A DNA stretch of 64,000 nucleotides. Source: UBA11164 sp034376725 (GTDB taxonomy: Bacteria > Pseudomonadota > Gammaproteobacteria > Xanthomonadales > Xanthomonadaceae). Where the stretch lies: positions 1 through 64,000 of the forward strand of contig JAXMJH010000086.1 in NCBI GenBank assembly GCA_034376725.1, read 5' to 3'. Under the pieces are notes generated by a model. The model saw only the letters and a list, made by a program, of their open reading frames with translations. It searched no databases and was not told where the DNA came from. The position numbers and the translations under genes were made by a program. Every line of letters begins with the position of its first letter. The stretch's first letter is position 1. This document shows, one piece after another, positions 53,856-62,269 of this stretch.

Positions 53856-55208
53856 TCAGCCGAACAGTCTCAGCAGGTCATTGTAAAAGGCCAAGCCCAT
53901 CAACCCGGCCAGCATCGCCAACCCGACGAATTGACCGGCGACCAGCATTCTTTCGCTGATCGGACTGCCCTTGACCCACTCAATAAAGTAATACAGCAGG
54001 TGGCCGCCATCCAGTATCGGGATCGGAAGCAGGTTCACGATGGCGAGGCTCAGCGACAACAGGGCCAGGAAACTAAGGAACCAGGCCACCCCAAGCTGGG
54101 CCGAAACGTTGGCATATTGGGCGATGCTGATCGGGCCGGAAAGGTTCTGCAGCGATGCCCTGCCGGTAACCATGCGCCACAGCATCGAAAGGGTTTCGCT
54201 GGTCAGTCGGCCGGTTTCGGCGATCGATGCGCCGATGGCGGCGATCGGCCCGTGCCGCAGCACGGTATCGTAGGCCGCCCGATGCGGTGCTGGCGCAACA
54301 CCGAGCAGCCAGCGCTCACCGGAATCGTCCACCACCTGCTTGGGCTGTAGCTCGCGATCCAGAATCTGCCCATCGCGTTCGATCCGCAGGCTCAGCCAGG
54401 AACCGCGGTTCATCGCGTTCTGAACCAGTGGCCCGACCTGATCGAACCACTCCACCGATCTGCCGTCGATCGCCAGCAGGCGGTCGCCGGCCTGCAGCCC
54501 GGCTTCGGCTGCGGCACTGTCGGGCATCACCGTGCCGATCACTGCCGGCAGCAGACGCTGCTGTGGGATCAGGCCCACTTCGAACAGCACGCGTACCTCT
54601 TCGAAGTCCGAATCCAGGCGCTGCAAGGGCAGGGTCACGGTACGCGACTGACCGGTCTCGTCGGCGACCACCAGTTCCACCGGTCGCCGATCGGTGGCGG
54701 CCAGCGCCAGGCTGAGCGTGGCATGTGTCCAGGTGTCGCTTTGCTTGCCGGCGACGCTGACGATCCGGTCGCCCTCGCGGATACCGGCTTCGGCGGCGAT
54801 GCCCTCGCTGCGCCCGACCAGTGGCAGGAACTCGGGCTTGCCGATCAAGAACATCAGCCACAACAACCCCAGGCACAGAATCAGGTTGAACACCGGGCCG
54901 GCAGCCACGATGGCGACCCGCGCACCCAGCGGTTGCCGATTGAACGCGCGCTCGGGCTCGGCGACCGGAACACTGGATTCGCGCTCGTCGAGCATCTTCA
55001 CATAGCCACCGAGGGGAATGGCGGCGATCTGGTAGACCGTTCCGTCCCTGGCCTCGCGCTTCCACAGCGCCTTGCCAAAGCCGACCGAAAAGCGCTCGAC
55101 CTTGACCCCGAAGCGGCGCGCCACCCAGAAGTGCCCGAACTCGTGGAAGGTAACCAGGATGCCAAGGCTGATGATCAGCCACCAGATCGATCCGAAGAAG
55201 GCTTCCAT
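53856..55208 (-). CDS. rseP: regulator of sigma-E protease RseP (site-2 protease)
   Basis: 450 residues from ATG 55208-55206, the same length as E. coli RseP. Zinc site HEFGH at residues 22-26 in the first membrane helix, IPLGGYVKMLDE, two PDZ domains (about 115-305, GRSEGIAAEAGIREGDRIVSVAGK and AAAEAGLQAGDRLLAIDGR), and the third zinc ligand in LLPIPILDGGHLLYYFIEW. Cuts anti-sigma factors and signal-peptide remnants in the inner membrane. The dxr gene often found between cdsA and rseP is absent; a 148-nt spacer is present instead. Confidence 0.98.
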   Translation of the reverse strand: MEAFFGSIWWLIISLGILVTFHEFGHFWVARRFGVKVERFSVGFGKALWKREARDGTVYQIAAIPLGGYVKMLDERESSVPVAEPERAFNRQPLGARVAIVAAGPVFNLILCLGLLWLMFLIGKPEFLPLVGRSEGIAAEAGIREGDRIVSVAGKQSDTWTHATLSLALAATDRRPVELVVADETGQSRTVTLPLQRLDSDFEEVRVLFEVGLIPQQRLLPAVIGTVMPDSAAAEAGLQAGDRLLAIDGRSVEWFDQVGPLVQNAMNRGSWLSLRIERDGQILDRELQPKQVVDDSGERWLLGVAPAPHRAAYDTVLRHGPIAAIGASIAETGRLTSETLSMLWRMVTGRASLQNLSGPISIAQYANVSAQLGVAWFLSFLALLSLSLAIVNLLPIPILDGGHLLYYFIEWVKGSPISERMLVAGQFVGLAMLAGLMGLAFYNDLLRLFG

Positions 55209-55356
55209 GGTCAGCAGGTCTTGTACATGAGGGGCGGGGAAACAGCCGGGCCACAAGGGTAATGTATTGCCGGCTTAAGGGCAGCTGAAAAACGCCAGGA
55301 GGCTGTTTTGGCCGGTCGTCCGCCGTGTTGCAGATCCCGTGACGTCACGATATGCA

Positions 55357-56178
55357 TCACAGCCCGAGCCAGATGCGCGCGATGACGAACGCCGGCAGCG
55401 CAGCGAGCATGCTGTCGATGCGGTCGAGCATTCCGCCATGGCCAGGAATCACATGGCCCGAATCCTTGATGTGCGCGACCCGCTTGAGCAGACTTTCGAA
55501 CAGGTCGCCGAGCACCGCAAACAGTGCGGTGACGATGGCCAGCACCAGCAGGGCCGGCAGGCTAGACCATTCCAGGCCCAGCAACGGCAACGCGGCCACG
55601 CTGCCCAGTGCGGCAGCGACCATGCCGCCCCAGAATCCTTCCCAGGTCTTGTTGGGGCTGATGTTCGGTGCCAGTTTTCGCCGCCCCAGGCGGGAGCCGA
55701 CCAGAAATGCGCCGATATCCACCAGCCACACCAGAGTCAACGCGAACAATGCCCAGCGCGGCCCCAGGCTGGAGCCGGAGTGGATCAGCACCAACGCCGC
55801 CCAGGCCGGAATGACCGCCAGCGAGCCAGCGATCAGCGATACGCCCGGCCGGATGGTTCCGATTTCGGCCAGATTGCGCAGGCGCCAGCGCCAGGCCCAA
55901 CCGGCTGCCGCCAGCCACCACAGCATGCCGACCAGACTGACCGCGCTGGCCAGATGCGGCCAGCCATACCAGGCCAGCAGAACCATGGTCAGCGCATTCA
56001 GAGCAAGCAGGCCCAGTCGGGCGGTCAGCGCGAACTCGCCACACAACCGGATCCACTCCCAAAGCGCCAGCAGCATGATGGCGGCCAGCAGGACGGCAAC
56101 GATGTGCGTCGGGAGCCACATGATGCCGACGATGGCCAGCGGTGCCAGCAGTGCGGCGCTGAGGATCCGGGTCAGCAT
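55357..56178 (-). CDS. cdsA: phosphatidate cytidylyltransferase
   Basis: 273 residues with about eight membrane helices. The C-terminal CDP-diglyceride synthetase signature is complete: SLLKRVAHIKDSGHVIPGHGG followed by MLDRIDSM. Makes CDP-diacylglycerol from phosphatidate and CTP, feeding all phospholipids. Starts directly after the uppS stop codon (no gap). The downstream spacer (55209-55356) has no ORF; GCCA...TGGC then GTTTTT on the minus strand near 55310-55290 may be a weak terminator. Confidence 0.97.
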   Translation of the reverse strand: MLTRILSAALLAPLAIVGIMWLPTHIVAVLLAAIMLLALWEWIRLCGEFALTARLGLLALNALTMVLLAWYGWPHLASAVSLVGMLWWLAAAGWAWRWRLRNLAEIGTIRPGVSLIAGSLAVIPAWAALVLIHSGSSLGPRWALFALTLVWLVDIGAFLVGSRLGRRKLAPNISPNKTWEGFWGGMVAAALGSVAALPLLGLEWSSLPALLVLAIVTALFAVLGDLFESLLKRVAHIKDSGHVIPGHGGMLDRIDSMLAALPAFVIARIWLGL

Positions 56179-57009
56179 TCAGATCACATCCCCGCCAACA
56201 GCAGCTCCGGCCGAATGGCTGGAGGGGCTGGCGTCAGGGGTGCTGGAGTCTGTCGCGCAGGCAACGTCTTTCGTGGGGTCGGCAACATTGCCGAACCGGC
56301 GATCGCGACTTCTGAACGCCACCAAGGCCTGATCCAGGATCGTCTCGCTCAGGTCGGGCCACAGGCACGGCGTGAACCACAGCTCGGTGTAAGCCAGATG
56401 CCAGAGCAGAAAGTTGCTGAGCCGGTACTCGCCGCCGGTCCGGATGAACAGGTCGGGTTCGGGTAAGTCGGCCAGGCCGAGCGCCTGGGAGAACATGTCG
56501 GCATCGATCTGCTCCGGGTCCAGAGTGCCGCGCGCCGAAGCCCGCGCCAGCGACTTGGCCGCCTCCACGATGTCCCAGCGCCCGCCGTAGCCGACGGCGA
56601 CATTGAGCGTCAGCCCGATATTCGCTGCGGTCAGGCGCTCTGCGGCGCGCATCCGCTTGCGAAGTTCGTCGCTGAAGCCGGTTTGATCGCCGATGAACCG
56701 CAGGCGCACGCCTCGGCGGTGCATCTCGGTCACTTCGCGCTCCAGTGCCCGCAGGAACAGCTGCATGAGCGAGCCAACCTCCTCCGCAGGGCGCTGCCAG
56801 TTTTCGCTGGAGAATGCGAACAGGGTCAGTGTGGCGATGCCCTTGGCCAGGCAATAGTCGACGCAAAGATTCACCGCACGGGCCCCGGCCCGGTGCCCAA
56901 CCACGCGCGGGCGCTGGCGGCGCTGCGCCCAGCGACCGTTGCCATCCATGATGATGGCGAGGTGCCTGGGCAGCGGTGCGCTGGCGGAAAGGGGAGTTGC
57001 GGCGCTCAT
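56179..57009 (-). CDS. uppS: undecaprenyl diphosphate synthase
   Basis: 276 residues. Cis-prenyltransferase: LAIIMDGNGRWAQRR with the catalytic Asp (about residues 18-32), GHRAGARAV, LTLFAFSSENWQRP, GYGGRWDIVEAAK, and PDLFIRTGGEYRLSNFLLWHLAYTELWF. Builds C55-PP, the carrier for peptidoglycan and O-antigen. A C-terminal Ser/Thr/Ala-rich tail of about 30 residues (DSSTPDASPSSHSAG) exceeds the family norm. 15 nt after frr; abuts cdsA. Confidence 0.97.
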   Translation of the reverse strand: MSAATPLSASAPLPRHLAIIMDGNGRWAQRRQRPRVVGHRAGARAVNLCVDYCLAKGIATLTLFAFSSENWQRPAEEVGSLMQLFLRALEREVTEMHRRGVRLRFIGDQTGFSDELRKRMRAAERLTAANIGLTLNVAVGYGGRWDIVEAAKSLARASARGTLDPEQIDADMFSQALGLADLPEPDLFIRTGGEYRLSNFLLWHLAYTELWFTPCLWPDLSETILDQALVAFRSRDRRFGNVADPTKDVACATDSSTPDASPSSHSAGAAVGGDVI

Positions 57010-57024
57010 GGGTCGGATTGCGGC

Positions 57025-57582
57025 TCAGATCGCCAGCAGTTCCTGCTCCTTCTCATTGACCACGGCATCGACATCGAGCACCGCTTGGTCGGTGATTTTC
57101 TGGATGTCGTCTTCGGCGCGCCGCGCGTCGTCTTCGGAGACCGCCTTTTCCTTCTGCAACTCCTTGACCTGGTGAATCGCGTCGCGGCGGATATTGCGGA
57201 TCGCGACCTTGGTGTTTTCGCCTTCGTGATGAACGTGCTTGCCCAACTCGCGCCGGCGCTCTTCGGTAAGCGGCGGAAGATTGATGCGGATAGTTGTGCC
57301 CGAGGTGTTGGGATTCAGCCCCAGATCGGACGACAGGATGGCTTTCTCGACCGCCGAGACCATCCCCTTTTCCCAGGGGGAGATCGACAGCGTGCGGGCA
57401 TCGGCTACCGAAATGGTGGCGACCTGGGAGAGCGGCATTTCAGAGCCGTAGTAGTTCACCTTGAGGTGGTCGACCAGCGCGGTGCTGGCACGGCCGGTAC
57501 GCAGCTTGGTCAGGTCGTGGCGCAGGGCATCGACGCTCTTGCCCATGCGTGTCTTGGCGTCGGATTTGATTTCGTTGAGCAT
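57025..57582 (-). CDS. frr: ribosome recycling factor
   Basis: 185 residues from ATG 57582-57580, the family length. MLNEIKSDAKTRMGKSVDALRHDLTKLRTGRASTALVDHLKV, then IRINLPPLTEERRRELGKHVHHEGENTKVAIRNIRRDA, as in all RRFs. Splits post-termination ribosomes with EF-G. It is separated from pyrH by the cation exporter gene, although pyrH-frr are normally adjacent. Confidence 0.98.
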   Translation of the reverse strand: MLNEIKSDAKTRMGKSVDALRHDLTKLRTGRASTALVDHLKVNYYGSEMPLSQVATISVADARTLSISPWEKGMVSAVEKAILSSDLGLNPNTSGTTIRINLPPLTEERRRELGKHVHHEGENTKVAIRNIRRDAIHQVKELQKEKAVSEDDARRAEDDIQKITDQAVLDVDAVVNEKEQELLAI

Positions 57583-57664
57583 TTCGGCTCCGGCTGGCGG
57601 TTGCAAGCTGGTGATTATAGGGGGGCGGGCGCGTGGTTGCCGCATCCTGCTGCGATTGTGCGGC

Positions 57665-58573
57665 TCAATGGTGCGGTGCGGTGTCCTGGCAATCGTGCCG
57701 GCACTGCCTTCCGGTTTCGATTTGCAGCGTGCTGTGATTGATGCCGAAGCCGCTTTCCAGGCCCGATAGCGTGTCGTCCAGAAAATCGTCGTGGTCCGTT
57801 TCCCCGGGCCTGACCAGGTGCGCGGTCAGGGCGACTTCGCCGCTGCCGATCGCCCAGATGTGCAGGTGATGAACCTGACTGACGCCGGGCTGCTGCGCCA
57901 GCCAGCTCACGACCGCAGCGTGGTCGATGTGCGCGGGCACGGCATCCATCACCTGGCGGAAGCTCTCCAGCAGCAGCTTCCAGCCGGCAATGGCCACCAC
58001 GGTTGCCACCAGCACAGCCAGCAGTGGGTCGAGCAGGTACCAGCCGCGGTAATACATGCCCAGACCGGCCAGCACGGCGGCTACCGACACCCCTGCATCG
58101 GCCATCAGATGCAGGTAGGCGCCGCGCCGGTTCAAATCCTGTTTGCGGTTGGCGTGAAACAGCATTGCCGTGCCCAGGTTCACGGCAATGCCAATGGCGG
58201 CGACCCAGATCACCGTCCAGGCCGGAATCTCCGGCGGGGCGGCGAACCGGCGCACGGCTTCCCAGGCCAGGGCGCCGGAAAATCCGGTCAACAGCAGTGC
58301 GTTGGCCAGCGGCGCCAGCAACGTGGCGCGCCGCCAGCCATAGGTATGACTGGCCGTAGGCAGCCGTGAAGCCAGCCGGGCCGCACCCCAGGCCAGGGCG
58401 AGGCCAAGGACATCGCCGAGGTTGTGCACGGCATCGGACAACAGGGCCAGCGAGCCGGTCAGAAAGCCATAGAACGCCTCAAGAACCGTGTAGCCCAGAT
58501 TGACCAGGGTTGCCAGCGCGAAGGCCCGCTCCGAGCCGGTCCGGTGCCCGCGATGCGGCGGGTGGTGGTGCAT
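57665..58573 (-). CDS. cation diffusion facilitator family transporter
   Basis: 302 residues, six membrane helices. Metal-site pairs are of the HD-HD type seen in zinc/cobalt exporters: ALLSDAVHNLGDVLGLALAW in TM2 and HLMADAGVSVAAVLAG in TM5. His-rich N-terminus (MHHHPPHRGHR). YGWRRATLLAPLANALLL and a cytoplasmic C-terminal domain (VSQVHHLHIWAIGSGEVALTAHLV) complete the CzcD-like form. Probably exports Zn2+ by proton antiport. It starts 6 nt after the pyrH stop, so it is part of the pyrH unit, an unusual place for this family. Confidence 0.92.
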   Translation of the reverse strand: MHHHPPHRGHRTGSERAFALATLVNLGYTVLEAFYGFLTGSLALLSDAVHNLGDVLGLALAWGAARLASRLPTASHTYGWRRATLLAPLANALLLTGFSGALAWEAVRRFAAPPEIPAWTVIWVAAIGIAVNLGTAMLFHANRKQDLNRRGAYLHLMADAGVSVAAVLAGLGMYYRGWYLLDPLLAVLVATVVAIAGWKLLLESFRQVMDAVPAHIDHAAVVSWLAQQPGVSQVHHLHIWAIGSGEVALTAHLVRPGETDHDDFLDDTLSGLESGFGINHSTLQIETGRQCRHDCQDTAPHH

Positions 58574-58579
58574 CGCGAT

Positions 58580-59308
58580 CTACTGAGCGCCGCTCACGAG
58601 CGTGCCGATGGCTTCGCCGCACAGAATGCGCATCAGGCTGCCCGGTTCGGACAGGTTGTAGACCCGCAGGGGAATCTTGTAGTCGCGACAGAGCGCAAAC
58701 GCGGCGGTATCCATCACCTTCAGATCCTGCTGCAAAACCTGATCGTAGCTCAGCCGCTCGTAGCGGGTGGCGTCGGGGTGCATCTGCGGATCGCGGTCGT
58801 AGACGCCGTCGACCTTGGTCGCCTTGAGCAGCAACTCTGCGCCTATCTCAACGGCGCGCAGCGCCGCAGCCGAGTCGGTGGTGAAGAACGGATTGCCGGT
58901 GCCGGCGGCGAAAATGCAGATCCGGCCCTTTTCCAGGTGCCGGACGGCGCGCCGGCGGATGTAGTCCTCGCACACTTCGTTGATCTTCAGGGCGCTCATG
59001 GTGCGGGCGAACGCGCCCTGCTTCTCCAGTGCGTCCTGCAGCGCGAGTGCGTTCATCACGGTTGCCAGCATGCCCATGTGGTCGCCGGTGACCCGGTCCA
59101 TGCCGGCTTCAGCCAGACCTGCTCCGCGAAAGATATTGCCGCCGCCGATGACCACGCCGATTTGCGCGCCGGCCTGGCTGGCCTCGTTGATTTCGCGGGC
59201 CAGGCGGTGGATGACCAGCGGGTCGATGCCGTAGTCGCTCTGACCCATCAATGCTTCGCCGGACAGTTTGAGCAGAATTCGCCGGTATTTTAGGTCGGGT
59301 GAGGTCAC
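58580..59308 (-). CDS. pyrH: UMP kinase
   Basis: 242 residues from GTG 59308-59306 (GGAG 6 nt upstream), close to 241 in E. coli; an ATG at 59338 overlaps the promoter. Amino-acid-kinase fold: YRRILLKLSGEALMGQ, GVVIGGGNIFRGAGLAEAGMDRVTGDHMGMLATVMN, CEDYIRRRAVRHLEKGRICIFAAGTGNPFFTTDSAAALRA, and KVDGVYDRDP. Phosphorylates UMP with ATP. The usual upstream rpsB-tsf are replaced by a cysteine desulfurase gene; its own promoter is visible. Confidence 0.97.
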   Translation of the reverse strand: MTSPDLKYRRILLKLSGEALMGQSDYGIDPLVIHRLAREINEASQAGAQIGVVIGGGNIFRGAGLAEAGMDRVTGDHMGMLATVMNALALQDALEKQGAFARTMSALKINEVCEDYIRRRAVRHLEKGRICIFAAGTGNPFFTTDSAAALRAVEIGAELLLKATKVDGVYDRDPQMHPDATRYERLSYDQVLQQDLKVMDTAAFALCRDYKIPLRVYNLSEPGSLMRILCGEAIGTLVSGAQ

Positions 59309-59336
59309 GTGCGGCTCCAGTCTGGCAAACCGCTGC

Positions 59337-59366
59337 ATTGTAGCGGGCCGCTGATCGGGCCGTCAG
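59337..59366 (-). promoter_or_regulatory. candidate pyrH promoter
   Basis: On the minus strand CTGACG (59366-59361), an 18-nt spacer and TACAAT (59342-59337, 5 of 6). It gives a leader of roughly 20 nt before the GTG at 59308. An inverted repeat GCTGATC/GATCAGC (59350-59356 and 59376-59382) flanks the -35. Confidence 0.5.
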
Positions 59367-59405
59367 ATTTTTGTCGATCAGCCGTTGGCTTTGCAGCGCC
59401 GCTGT

Positions 59406-60599
59406 TCAGCCTTGATGGAGCAGGGGCCGATACTGGGCCACCGCCCAGATGAGCCGTTCGGCTGCAAAGTCGACTTCCGCCTCACCGCTGGCCCGCCCGA
59501 GCGAAAGCCGGATCGAGGCCGCGCAGTCCTCGTCGGACAGGCCGATGGCCTTCAGCACCCGCGACGGCGCGCCGGCGCCGGATGCACACGCCGACCCGGT
59601 GGCCAGACACAGGTTGTCGGCCAGATCGAGCAGCAGGTCGGCGGCATCGACGCCGCGAAACCGCAGGTTCAGCGAGCCGGGCAAACGACGCAGGAGGCTC
59701 CCGTTCACCGCGACATCGAGACCCGCGTTGCGCAGCGCGTTCAGCAGCCGGCGGGACAGACCGTCCAGCCGCTCGGCATCGTCGGCCATGCGGCGTGCGG
59801 CCAGGTCGCAGGCTTCTGCCAGTCCAACCGCCAGGGCCAGTGGCACGGTGCCTGAGCGCAGGCCATGGTTCTGCCCACCGCCCAGAATGATCGGGTCGAG
59901 CGCAACCGACGGCTGCTGGCGGATCAGGAGCGCGCCGATACCCGGCGGTCCGTAGAACTTGTGCCCGGACAGGCTGAGCAGATCGACACCGTCGCGGTCC
60001 ATGTCGAGCACAATCTTGCCGACCGCCTGGGTGGCGTCGCTGTGGAACAGCGCGCCGACCCGATGGGCGGCGGTGGCCATGGCTGCGATAGGCTGAATCG
60101 TGCCGATCTCGTGGTTTGCGGCCATCACCGAGACCAGTGCAGTACGTGCCGACAGATGCGTGGCTGCGGCCTCCGGGTCGACGAATCCATCGGCCGTCAC
60201 CGGCAGCTCAACCACGCGAAAGCCGCTCTCGCGCATCCGCTCGGCAGCGGCGCGCACGCTGGGGTGTTCGATGGCGCTGATGGCGATCTCGTCGCGCCCG
60301 GCCGCCGCCCGCCGCGCGGCGCCGATGATTGCCAGATTGTTGGCCTCGCTGGCGCCCGCCGTGAGCACGACGGCCTCCGGCCCCATCCCGAGCAGGGCGG
60401 CAATCCGCGAGCGGGCCTGTGCCACCCGTTCTGCGGCGGCGCGACCCCGAGCGTGGTTGATGGCGCTTGGATTTCCGAAGTGCTCGCCGAAGTACGGCCA
60501 CATGGCGTCCCGCACCTCCGGCGCGCAGGGCGTGGTGGAGTGGTGGTCGAGGTAAACGGGTCGGTCGAAACCAACGGGCCGGGAGTCGGGTTCGCTCAT
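59406..60599 (-). CDS. cysteine desulfurase (NifS/IscS family)
   Basis: 397 residues from ATG 60599-60597. PLP enzyme taking sulfur from cysteine. VYLDHHSTTPCAPEVRDAMWPYFGEHFGNPSAINHARG (about residues 14-51), AGASEANNLAI, MAANHEIGTIQPI, FHSDATQAVGKI, Schiff-base Lys in SLSGHKFYGPPGIGALLIR, and the sulfur-carrying Cys in the flexible loop CLATGSACASGAGAPS. No iscU, iscA or hscAB nearby, so it is not in an Isc operon; it could serve molybdenum-cofactor sulfuration for the adjacent xanthine dehydrogenase genes (speculative) or thiolation. Annotated by family only. Confidence 0.9.
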   Translation of the reverse strand: MSEPDSRPVGFDRPVYLDHHSTTPCAPEVRDAMWPYFGEHFGNPSAINHARGRAAAERVAQARSRIAALLGMGPEAVVLTAGASEANNLAIIGAARRAAAGRDEIAISAIEHPSVRAAAERMRESGFRVVELPVTADGFVDPEAAATHLSARTALVSVMAANHEIGTIQPIAAMATAAHRVGALFHSDATQAVGKIVLDMDRDGVDLLSLSGHKFYGPPGIGALLIRQQPSVALDPIILGGGQNHGLRSGTVPLALAVGLAEACDLAARRMADDAERLDGLSRRLLNALRNAGLDVAVNGSLLRRLPGSLNLRFRGVDAADLLLDLADNLCLATGSACASGAGAPSRVLKAIGLSDEDCAASIRLSLGRASGEAEVDFAAERLIWAVAQYRPLLHQG

Positions 60600-60660
60600 G
60601 CCGTCATTGTCGCGTGTTTGTTCGATTCGGACACCGACCTGGGTCAAGCGCGACAGGGTC

Positions 60661-61209
60661 TTATGTCGATTCCCCGGTCCGCAGCCAGGCCGGGCCGGCG
60701 GCGACGATGCGGGCATGTGCCGGGCAGTCCGGGCGGTGCGCGCCGGGCAGGTAGCCGATGCTCATCAGGAATTCGCCGACGATTTCCCCGCCGGTGAAGC
60801 GAAAGGTCTTGCCGAACAGCTTCACCCAGTCGGCCTTGGCGCGCGGGTGATGGGCCTGTAGCCAAGCCGCGAAGCTACCGTGGCTGGCGCGCAACTGGAG
60901 AATGACTCCGGCATTGTGGATGGCCGCCGCCACCTTGAGCCGGTTGCGCACGATGCCGGCATCGGCCAGCAGCCGGGCGACCTCGGCCTCCCCGTAGGCC
61001 GCCACCTTTTCGACTGCAAAGCCGTCGTAGGCGCGCATGAAGCCCTCGCGTTTCTTGAGCATCAGCTCCCAGCTCAGCCCGGCCTGATTGATCTCCAGCA
61101 CCAGCCGTTCGAACAGGGCATCGTCGCCGGCAAGCGGAAAACCGTACTGATGGTCGTGGTAAGGCCCGTGCAGCGGGTGGCCGGGGGCGATATCGCAATA
61201 GCTGCTCAT
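60661..61209 (-). CDS. tag: DNA-3-methyladenine glycosylase I
   Basis: 182 residues. Excises 3-methyladenine from alkylated DNA. The zinc-snap ligands of Tag are conserved: Cys5, His18 (YHDHQYG) and the C-terminal HRPDC pair. The signature LEINQAGLSWELMLKKREGFMRAYDGF carries the catalytic Glu region, followed by LADAGIVRNRLKVAAAIHNA. The N-terminus is a little diverged from the usual RCGW. Between xdhC and the desulfurase with short gaps on both sides (66 and 61 nt). Confidence 0.93.
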   Translation of the reverse strand: MSSYCDIAPGHPLHGPYHDHQYGFPLAGDDALFERLVLEINQAGLSWELMLKKREGFMRAYDGFAVEKVAAYGEAEVARLLADAGIVRNRLKVAAAIHNAGVILQLRASHGSFAAWLQAHHPRAKADWVKLFGKTFRFTGGEIVGEFLMSIGYLPGAHRPDCPAHARIVAAGPAWLRTGEST

Positions 61210-61275
61210 GGTGGATTTGACCCTGGTGAGTGGTATTCCGGCGCCTGTCTTCGATCTGAGTCCTGCACAGCCGAC

Positions 61276-62142
61276 TCAGCTTTCGACACACGCGCCGGGC
61301 TTTGCCTGCGCCGACGCGGCGGGGCGGATGGCGGATGCCGACGCTGGGCCATCGTGGGCGATTCCGATGGTCAGCAGCTGCGCGGCGACGGCGATGGCGA
61401 TCTCCTTCGGATGCTTGCCGGTGATCCCGGCAATGCCGATCGGGCAGGTCAGGCGGGCGATGTCGTTCGCCGGGATGTTGGCGGCGCGCAGCCGCTTCTC
61501 GAAGCGGGCGCGCTTGCTGGCGCTGCCGATCAGGCCGAGATAGGCGAATCGCCCGTGCCTGAGCGTGGTCTCGACCAGGGCATAGTCCAGATCGTGGCTG
61601 TGCGTGATGATGAGGATGAAGCTGTCGGCATCCGCGCTGCGCAGCTCGGCTTCGGGCGCGCCGGTGACGATCATCTCTACGCTGGGCGGGCTGTGTGCCG
61701 GGAATTGCTCCGCGCGCGGGTCGATCCAGCGGATCGGCAGGCCGAGGCCGGACAGCACATCGATCACCGCTTTTCCGACATGGCCGGCGCCGAACAGCAG
61801 CAGTTTCCGGCGTGGCGGCAGAAACGGCTCCAGCAGTACCGTCACCACGCCACCGCAGCACTGCGCCAGCGCTGGGCCCAGCGGGTAGCGGATCAGGCGG
61901 TTCCCGGAATCGTCGGTCGACTCCTGCGCGCGCAGCAGCTCGCGGGCTGCCTGGACCGCCTCGGTTTCCAGATTTCCGCCGCCGATGGTGCCGAACTGTT
62001 CCCCGGCGCTGACAATCATCTTGGTTCCCGCCCCGCGCGGCGCCGAACCTCGTGTTTCGGCAACGGTAATCAACACGCACGGCACGCGGCGCTCGCGCAG
62101 ATCGGCCAGCAGCGGAAGCCAGTGGTGGCTGATGTCGGTCAT
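61276..62142 (-). CDS. xdhC: xanthine dehydrogenase accessory protein XdhC
   Basis: 288 residues. N-terminal XdhC/CoxI domain (PCVLITVAETRGSAPRGAGTKMIV, FGTIGGGNLETEAV; about residues 21-62) and C-terminal Rossmann domain (KLLLFGAGHVGKAVIDVLSGLGLPIRWIDPR, about 133-163; AYLGLIGSASKRARFEKRLR). XdhC binds molybdenum cofactor, oversees its sulfuration and inserts it into XdhB. It lies 127 nt downstream of xdhB on the same strand, the usual xdhABC order. Confidence 0.95.
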   Translation of the reverse strand: MTDISHHWLPLLADLRERRVPCVLITVAETRGSAPRGAGTKMIVSAGEQFGTIGGGNLETEAVQAARELLRAQESTDDSGNRLIRYPLGPALAQCCGGVVTVLLEPFLPPRRKLLLFGAGHVGKAVIDVLSGLGLPIRWIDPRAEQFPAHSPPSVEMIVTGAPEAELRSADADSFILIITHSHDLDYALVETTLRHGRFAYLGLIGSASKRARFEKRLRAANIPANDIARLTCPIGIAGITGKHPKEIAIAVAAQLLTIGIAHDGPASASAIRPAASAQAKPGACVES

Positions 62143-62176
62143 TGCAGCGGTCGAGCCGGTCAGTGGTCGGTGGGTC

Positions 62177-62203
62177 GAGTCGAAAGAGCCGAAAGAGCCG
62201 AAA
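62177..62203. repeat. three 9-bp tandem repeats between xdhC and xdhB
   Basis: GAGTCGAAA, GAGCCGAAA, GAGCCGAAA in a row (minus-strand unit TTTCGGCTC). Short and of unknown meaning; the rest of the 127-nt spacer shows nothing recognisable. Confidence 0.7.
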
Positions 62204-62269
62204 CAGTCAGAATGGCGCGTTTCACGCTGCCGGGGGCGCGCCCGCGCGAAGCCAGCCGCTTTCGCCGGC

